Assembly (NCBI GenBank): GCA_900543455.1
Contig: UQRR01000003.1
Coordinates: 1-52,238, forward strand
Length of the DNA stretch: 52,238 nucleotides
Direction: 5' to 3'
Source of the DNA: an uncultured Dialister sp.
GTDB taxonomy: Bacteria > Bacillota > Negativicutes > Veillonellales > Dialisteraceae
Positions 48,310 to 52,238 of this stretch are shown here, piece after piece. Numbering within the stretch: the first letter of the stretch is position 1; every line of letters starts with the position of its first letter. The translations under genes and the position numbers were made by a program. The notes beneath the pieces were generated by a model, which was not told the origin of the DNA, ran no database searches, and saw only the letters and a program-made list of their open reading frames with translations.

Positions 48310-49446
48310 TCATTCTCCCAGATGGCTTTCTTCCTCGATGATCTTATACACGAGAAGGCCGGCATCGTAGAGGTCCTGCTCCTTGAGGCTTTCACGGCTG
48401 GTATGGAAGTCTGTCATGCCGACGCCGACCAGGACAGCGGGGAAGCCTTTGGTGCCAAACCAGTTTGCATCGCTGCCGCCGCCGCTCTTTGCGACGGTCA
48501 TGGTCTTGCCCATGGAGGAGGCGGCTTTTTTGAAGAGTTTCAGCGCGGGATCGCTCTCTTTGACGAGGAAGGCGTCATATGATTTCTCCTTGTGAACAGA
48601 CAGAGAGCCTTCGGGAAATTTCTTTGCTGCCGTTTCGAAGGCATGGACCATCGTATCGACGAGGGCTTCCAGCTTCTTTGGATCGCGGCTTCTGGCTTCG
48701 GCGCGTACCACGCAGGTATCTGGGACGATGTTCGTCGCAGTGCCGCCGGTGATGGTGCCAATGTTGCAGGTGGTTTCCTCATCGATGCGTCCTGTCGGGC
48801 AGTGTGTGATCGCCTCTGCGGCCATGGCGATCGCATTCGTTCCCTTTTCCGGTGCCATGCCGGCATGCGCTGCGACGCCTTTCAGCGTGAAGGAAAGCTG
48901 GTACTGGGACGGACCGGCGTTATAGAGAGAGCCGGCAGGGCCGTCGGCATCGAGTACGTAGCCGAAGTCAATGCCTTGGATGTATTTTTCTTCGATGTAC
49001 TTGGAGCCGAAGAGACCGATCTCCTCCTGTACGGTGAAAATGACAGTGATCTTGCCGTGCGGGATGTACATCTCCTTCATGAGGGCGATGCCTTCCAGGA
49101 TGGCGGTCACGCCGGCCTTGTCATCGCCGCCTAAGATGGTGTCGCCTTTCGAGGTGAAGACGCCGCCCTCCAAGATGGGCTCGATGTCCTTGCAGTGTTC
49201 GACGCAGTCCATGTGCGCGGTGAGTGCGATGGAGGGAAGGCCTGGGGCATTGCCATTCCAGACGGCGATCAGATTGCCGCAGTTTCCGCCATTGACGGAG
49301 CCGTCATTGTCTTCGATGATCTTCGAGGCGCCGAGGCTTTTCAGCTTCTTTTTCAAATATTCGCAGACTTCACGCTCGCCTTTGCTCGGTGCGTAGAGGG
49401 AGACAAGCTCCGTGAAGGTGCGTTTCATTCGTTCTGTATTGACCAT
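48310..49446 (-). CDS. PepT-like M20-family peptidase
   Basis: This 378-aa dinuclear zinc peptidase has metal-binding motifs in order: TAHMDCVEH (His/Asp), LGGDDKAGV (bridging Asp), TVQEEIGLFGS (catalytic Glu pair), DADGPAG and the C-terminal SGGGSDANWF. The lid domain (about 180-290) contains GVAAHAGMAPEKGTNAI. It probably removes N-terminal residues from small peptides in the cytoplasm; the exact specificity (tripeptides or other) is inferred from PepT similarity. ATG 49446 has AGAGGT upstream. Its TGA stop lies in the heptamer array. Confidence 0.88.
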   Translation of the reverse strand: MVNTERMKRTFTELVSLYAPSKGEREVCEYLKKKLKSLGASKIIEDNDGSVNGGNCGNLIAVWNGNAPGLPSIALTAHMDCVEHCKDIEPILEGGVFTSKGDTILGGDDKAGVTAILEGIALMKEMYIPHGKITVIFTVQEEIGLFGSKYIEEKYIQGIDFGYVLDADGPAGSLYNAGPSQYQLSFTLKGVAAHAGMAPEKGTNAIAMAAEAITHCPTGRIDEETTCNIGTITGGTATNIVPDTCVVRAEARSRDPKKLEALVDTMVHAFETAAKKFPEGSLSVHKEKSYDAFLVKESDPALKLFKKAASSMGKTMTVAKSGGGSDANWFGTKGFPAVLVGVGMTDFHTSRESLKEQDLYDAGLLVYKIIEEESHLGE

Positions 49447-49504
49447 AGTAAGACCTCTTTTCTTGAAAATGTTTGGGATACTTTCATTATATCGCATGAA
49501 GGAA

Positions 49505-49865
49505 GAGGGGGAGGGTTCGGGTTGTCGGGTTCAGGGTTCTAGAAAATTAGGAATTAGGAATTAGGAATTAGGAATTAGGAATTAGGAATGAAGGTGGCGG
49601 CTTCGCCGCGAGTATATATGGGGCGATGCCCGAAAGTAGTATTCAAGTAATCAGTCACTAGTGACTAGGAGACATCAGACTCCCGTATCGTCATTTCTCG
49701 ACTACGCTCAAAATGACGATGCGCCGCGCGAAGCGCTGTCAAAACTCCGCGGCGCTTCTGATTTTTATGCGCCGCACCACCATTCCTAATTCCTAATTCC
49801 TCATTCGTGCAAAGCTTTCATTCATAATCAGTGGACGGAGCCGCCCAAGGAGCTAACCCTAACCC
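49505..49865. repeat. Repeat mosaic between peptidase and dinB genes
   Basis: GGGTTC heptamers; six perfect AATTAGG units (49545-49586); 'AAGGTGGCGGCTTCGCCGC'; a minimal inverted-end unit ATCGTCATTTCTCGACTACG..ATGACGAT (49687-49721); GCGGCGC palindrome (49754-49785); 'CTTTCATTCATAATCAGTGG'. Confidence 0.85.
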
Positions 49866-49871
49866 CGAATT

Positions 49872-51023
49872 CTATTTTTCCAGCCAGAATCCCTTCCGGA
49901 GCGCTTTCCTGCCGTATTTTTGCTGGATACTGTCCATGGCTCTGGCGGCACGGGCGCGCTTCTCCTCTTTGTCTGAGAAGAGCGAAGGGATGGACAGAGG
50001 CGCGCCAAGATTCGACGCGGTGACGCCGATGAGGCGGATGCCTTCGGTAAGCGGGATGCGGGAAAGCAGGGTCTGGCAGGCACTGTCGATGGTCTCCTGC
50101 AGATTCGTCCCTTCCTCCAGAGACAGACTCCGCATGATGGTTTTGAAAGACGCGAAGCGGATCTTGAGCGAGATCGTGCGCGCGGCAAGATCGTGCCTGC
50201 GAAGGCGCTGTGCGACGATGTCACTGTGGATCGCGATCTCCCGATCTATCGTTGGGCGATCGGTCAGGTCATATTCATAGGTGGATTCATCGCCGATAGA
50301 TTTCACCTGCCGGGAAGAGTTGATGGGGCGGTCATCGATGCCAAGGGAGAGGGCTTTCAGCAGAGGCCCCTGATTGCCCAGAAGGGCGGAGAGCTTTTCC
50401 GGCGCTGCCTCTTGGATGTCGGCGATGGTGCGAAATCCGGCCGCGAGAAGTTTTTTCTCCGTCACCTCGCCCACGCCCCAAAGACGGCGCACGGGAAGGG
50501 GCGCGAGGACTTCCCGTTCTCTGCCGTAGGGGATGATGCAGAGGCCGTCCGGCTTTTTCATGTCACTCGCCATCTTGGCAAGGAATTTATTCGGCGCGAT
50601 GCCGACCGAGGCTGTGAGATGCACGGCGGAACGGATTTCCTCTTTGATGGCGCGCCCGATCGCGCCCAGCGTCGGATACTGGGTTCCCATGCCGGAGATG
50701 TCGAGGAAGGCTTCGTCCAGGGAAATCGGCTCGTAGGCGTCCGCGTAGTGGAGCATGACCTGATGGATCGCATCCGACGCCTCACGGTACGCTTCGAAAC
50801 GCGGCGCGACGAAGCAGCCATGGGGGCAGAGGCGCTTCGCCTGCGAGAGCGGCATCGCCGAATGCACGCCAAAGGCGCGGGCTTCGTAGGACGCGGTCGC
50901 GACGACGCTCCGGCGGCTCTTCCCGCCGACGATGACGGGCTTGCCTTGGAGCGCGGGGTCGTCCCGCTGCTCGACGGACGCAAAAAAGGCGTCCATATCG
51001 ACATGCATAATCCAGCGACGCAT
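49872..51023 (-). CDS. dinB: DNA polymerase IV (DinB)
   Basis: This 383-aa Y-family translesion polymerase has active-site motifs MHVDMDAFFASVEQ (two-metal Asp, residues 6-19), YEPISLDEAFLDISG (Asp-Glu pair about 100) and SVGIAPNKFLAKMASDMKKPDG. The helix-hairpin-helix thumb (LWGVGEVTEKKLLAAG) and the little-finger domain (about 235-345) follow. The C-terminal 40 residues carry no clear beta-clamp motif that I can identify. ATG 51023 is chosen for AAGGAGGG upstream. No SOS box was recognised. Confidence 0.95.
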   Translation of the reverse strand: MRRWIMHVDMDAFFASVEQRDDPALQGKPVIVGGKSRRSVVATASYEARAFGVHSAMPLSQAKRLCPHGCFVAPRFEAYREASDAIHQVMLHYADAYEPISLDEAFLDISGMGTQYPTLGAIGRAIKEEIRSAVHLTASVGIAPNKFLAKMASDMKKPDGLCIIPYGREREVLAPLPVRRLWGVGEVTEKKLLAAGFRTIADIQEAAPEKLSALLGNQGPLLKALSLGIDDRPINSSRQVKSIGDESTYEYDLTDRPTIDREIAIHSDIVAQRLRRHDLAARTISLKIRFASFKTIMRSLSLEEGTNLQETIDSACQTLLSRIPLTEGIRLIGVTASNLGAPLSIPSLFSDKEEKRARAARAMDSIQQKYGRKALRKGFWLEK

Positions 51024-51059
51024 ACGAACCCTCCTTTGTAAATGTATCAGCAAAATGTG

Positions 51060-51345
51060 GAATTGAAGTTTTCTGAGTGAGGAATTAGGAGTGAGGAGTG
51101 AGGAGTGTTGGAGCGGCGCAAAATAATTAAAAAGCGCCGCAGAGTATAGAAATGGATAAAGTCACATTATTTTTCATGATAGTGATTTTTATGAAGCGTG
51201 TCAATTCTTTGACAAACGAGTGCAGTCTGTGGATAATGGGGAAGACAGGAGCATGAGAAATTAGTTTATTATGCGGCGCTATATGAATTGTGCGCCGCTA
51301 CCTTCACTTCTCACTCCTCACTCCTCATTCCTAACTTGTTATAAA
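51060..51345. repeat. Intergenic region between dinB and flavodoxin genes
   Basis: GAGGAATTAGGAGTGAGG repeats; GCGGCGC palindrome (51111-51140); a unique AT-rich stretch 51145-51260 containing one perfect DnaA box (TGTGGATAA, 51229-51237); and CACTCCTCACTCC repeats. Confidence 0.7.
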
Positions 51346-51356
51346 AGGAGGCTTCT

Positions 51357-51878
51357 ATGAAATCATTAGTCCTTTGGTCTTCCCGCACGGGCAATACGAA
51401 GGCGGTCGCAGAGGCGATCTTTGAGGCGCTGCCGGGGGAGAAGGAGATCATGGAGGAGGGGCGCGAGGGAAACGACCTCTCTTCCTACGACCTTGTCTTT
51501 GTCGGCTTCTGGGGCTACCGCCGGGGAGCAGATCCTCTCGCGCAGAAGACGCTTTCTTCCCTTTTCGGAAAACATGTGGCGATCTATGCGACCGCCGGTA
51601 CCTGGCCTGACTCGGAGGCGGCAAAGATGTATCTCACCAATGCCGCCGCTCTTCTTCCCGAGGATGCCACTTGTCTTGGCACCTTCCTCTGTCAGGGACG
51701 CGTGAATTCCTTCCATCAGAAGAAGCTGGCAGGGCTTGCCCAAGAGACGGCCCATGAAATGACCCCCGAACGCCTCGCCCGACTGGAGGAGGCCGAGAAG
51801 CATCCGAATGAAGAGGACTTCGCCCGCGCCAAGGCATGGGCGAAGGAAATGGCGGATCTGGTGACTAGTGACTGGTGA
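51357..51878 (+). CDS. Flavodoxin-like protein
   Basis: This 173-aa protein starts with the flavodoxin FMN phosphate loop SSRTGNTKAVAEAI (residues 8-21). YDLVFVGFWGYRRGADP (about 44-60) and IYATAGTWPDSEAA are the other cofactor-side strands. It resembles short flavodoxins that act as electron carriers or flavoprotein partners in anaerobes; the C-terminal 50 residues are helical and charged. AAAGGAGG precedes the ATG. The last five codons and stop (VTSDW*) are heptamer repeats, so the native C-terminus may have been replaced. Confidence 0.85.
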   Translation: MKSLVLWSSRTGNTKAVAEAIFEALPGEKEIMEEGREGNDLSSYDLVFVGFWGYRRGADPLAQKTLSSLFGKHVAIYATAGTWPDSEAAKMYLTNAAALLPEDATCLGTFLCQGRVNSFHQKKLAGLAQETAHEMTPERLARLEEAEKHPNEEDFARAKAWAKEMADLVTSDW

Positions 51879-51923
51879 TTGGTAGCTAGTGACTGGTGGC
51901 TGGTGACTAGGGACTGGAGACTA
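51861..51923 (+). repeat. Nine-unit heptamer array overlapping the flavodoxin 3' end
   Basis: In perfect 7-bp register: GTGACTA, GTGACTG, GTGATTG, GTAGCTA, GTGACTG, GTGGCTG, GTGACTA, GGGACTG, GAGACTA. The first 18 bp are coding and include the stop codon. Confidence 0.95.
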
Positions 51924-52238
51924 GGAGACATCAGACTCCCGTATCGTCATTTCGAGCGAAGCGAGAAATCTTTGTCATTCGCGGGTGGCGGTTGATGTGT
52001 GGAAACCCAAAATGGGAAGCCTGCCGTCCGCTGACCTTCGGGCATCGCCCCGTTTCGTCATCCTGAGCGGTGAAAAACGTCGTTTCTCTTTGCTCAGGAT
52101 GACGAAATGCGCCGCGCCGCCCTACCCACTGGACCTATAGAACCCGCGCCCCCTCTTTCGTAATGCCATTAAGTTAAGCGGCAGAACGTTCTTGGCTCCC
52201 CATCGGGGGAGCTCCCCGAAGGGGTGAGGGGGCTACGT
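51924..52238. repeat. Repeat mosaic at the right edge of the window
   Basis: Half element ATCGTCATTTCGAGCG (51944-51972); a hairpin CGTCATCCTGAGCGG..GCTCAGGATGACG (52055-52105); 'GAACCCGCGCCCCCTC'; and 52162-52238, TAATGCCATTAAGTTAAGCG plus TTGGCTCCCCATCGGGG, matching 46930-47012 in reverse complement. No gene is seen. Confidence 0.75.

Overview
The window looks like a chromosomal segment of a diderm Firmicute (class Negativicutes, a Dialister/Megasphaera-like Veillonellaceae member). This is inferred from gene content only: low-GC-Gram-positive style regulation (three T-box leaders, a yybP-ykoY Mn2+ riboswitch, LytTR/AgrC-type two-component system, CcpN with a DUF299 regulator) combined with fairly GC-rich coding sequence and an anaerobe's transporters (tripartite tricarboxylate, TRAP, Mrp/Mbh-type antiporter, [NiFe]-hydrogenase maturation). 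No prophage, CRISPR array or complete insertion sequence was seen.

Layout. 1-2 kb: 3' end of hypD, then hypE. 2.3-3.5 kb: cupin and HAD hydrolase. 3.7-4.9 kb: Mn2+ riboswitch and mntP. 5.7-9.2 kb: tctC, tctB, tctA. 9.2-12.2 kb: a MITE-like element, tRNA-Gly, an AT-rich tract, an AlbA_2/ATPase regulator, and tatD. 12.4-14.3 kb: ftsH. 14.9-18.3 kb: a degenerate low-molecular-weight phosphatase, then a histidine kinase/LytTR regulator pair. 18.8-20 kb: T-box-controlled metQ. 20.5-22.6 kb: an Amt-PII fusion behind an attenuator-like leader. 23.2-23.5 kb: a dense DnaA-box cluster. 23.5-24.6 kb: an intact LMW phosphatase and ogt. 24.7-28.3 kb: T-box plus TRAP transporter dctPQM. 28.3-28.6 kb: a probable type I toxin-antitoxin locus. 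28.7-30.1 kb: T-box-controlled metA. 30.3-34 kb: TM2-domain protein, ClC transporter, FTCD-type cyclodeaminase. 34.6-34.8 kb: tRNA-His and tRNA-Gln. 35-42.9 kb: structured leader and an 11-gene Mrp/Mbh-type antiporter operon. 43.2-48 kb: ppsA, ccpN-like regulator, PEP synthase regulatory kinase. 48.3-51.9 kb: PepT-like peptidase, DNA polymerase IV, flavodoxin-like protein.

Almost every intergenic region is a mosaic of the same repeat families. (i) Degenerate tandem heptamers (GTGACTA, GTGGCTA, GGGATTA, GGAATTA, GGGTTCA and variants, all fitting one loose 7-bp consensus). (ii) A palindromic GCGGCGC...GCGCCGC unit present about 20 times. (iii) An element of about 150-165 bp bounded by inverted ATCGTCATYYCGAGCG ends. 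(iv) A block around 'GATTGTGGATGAAAG'. These blocks lie inside apparent operons (hypD|hypE, tctC|tctB, regulator|kinase, dctP|dctQ), and several heptamer arrays start at or inside stop codons.

Themes: methionine supply (metQ and metA each under an ATG-specifier T-box), ion homeostasis (Mn2+ efflux, ClC, Mrp-type antiporter), carboxylate uptake (Tct, TRAP), PEP/pyruvate control, and nitrogen sensing by the Amt-PII fusion.
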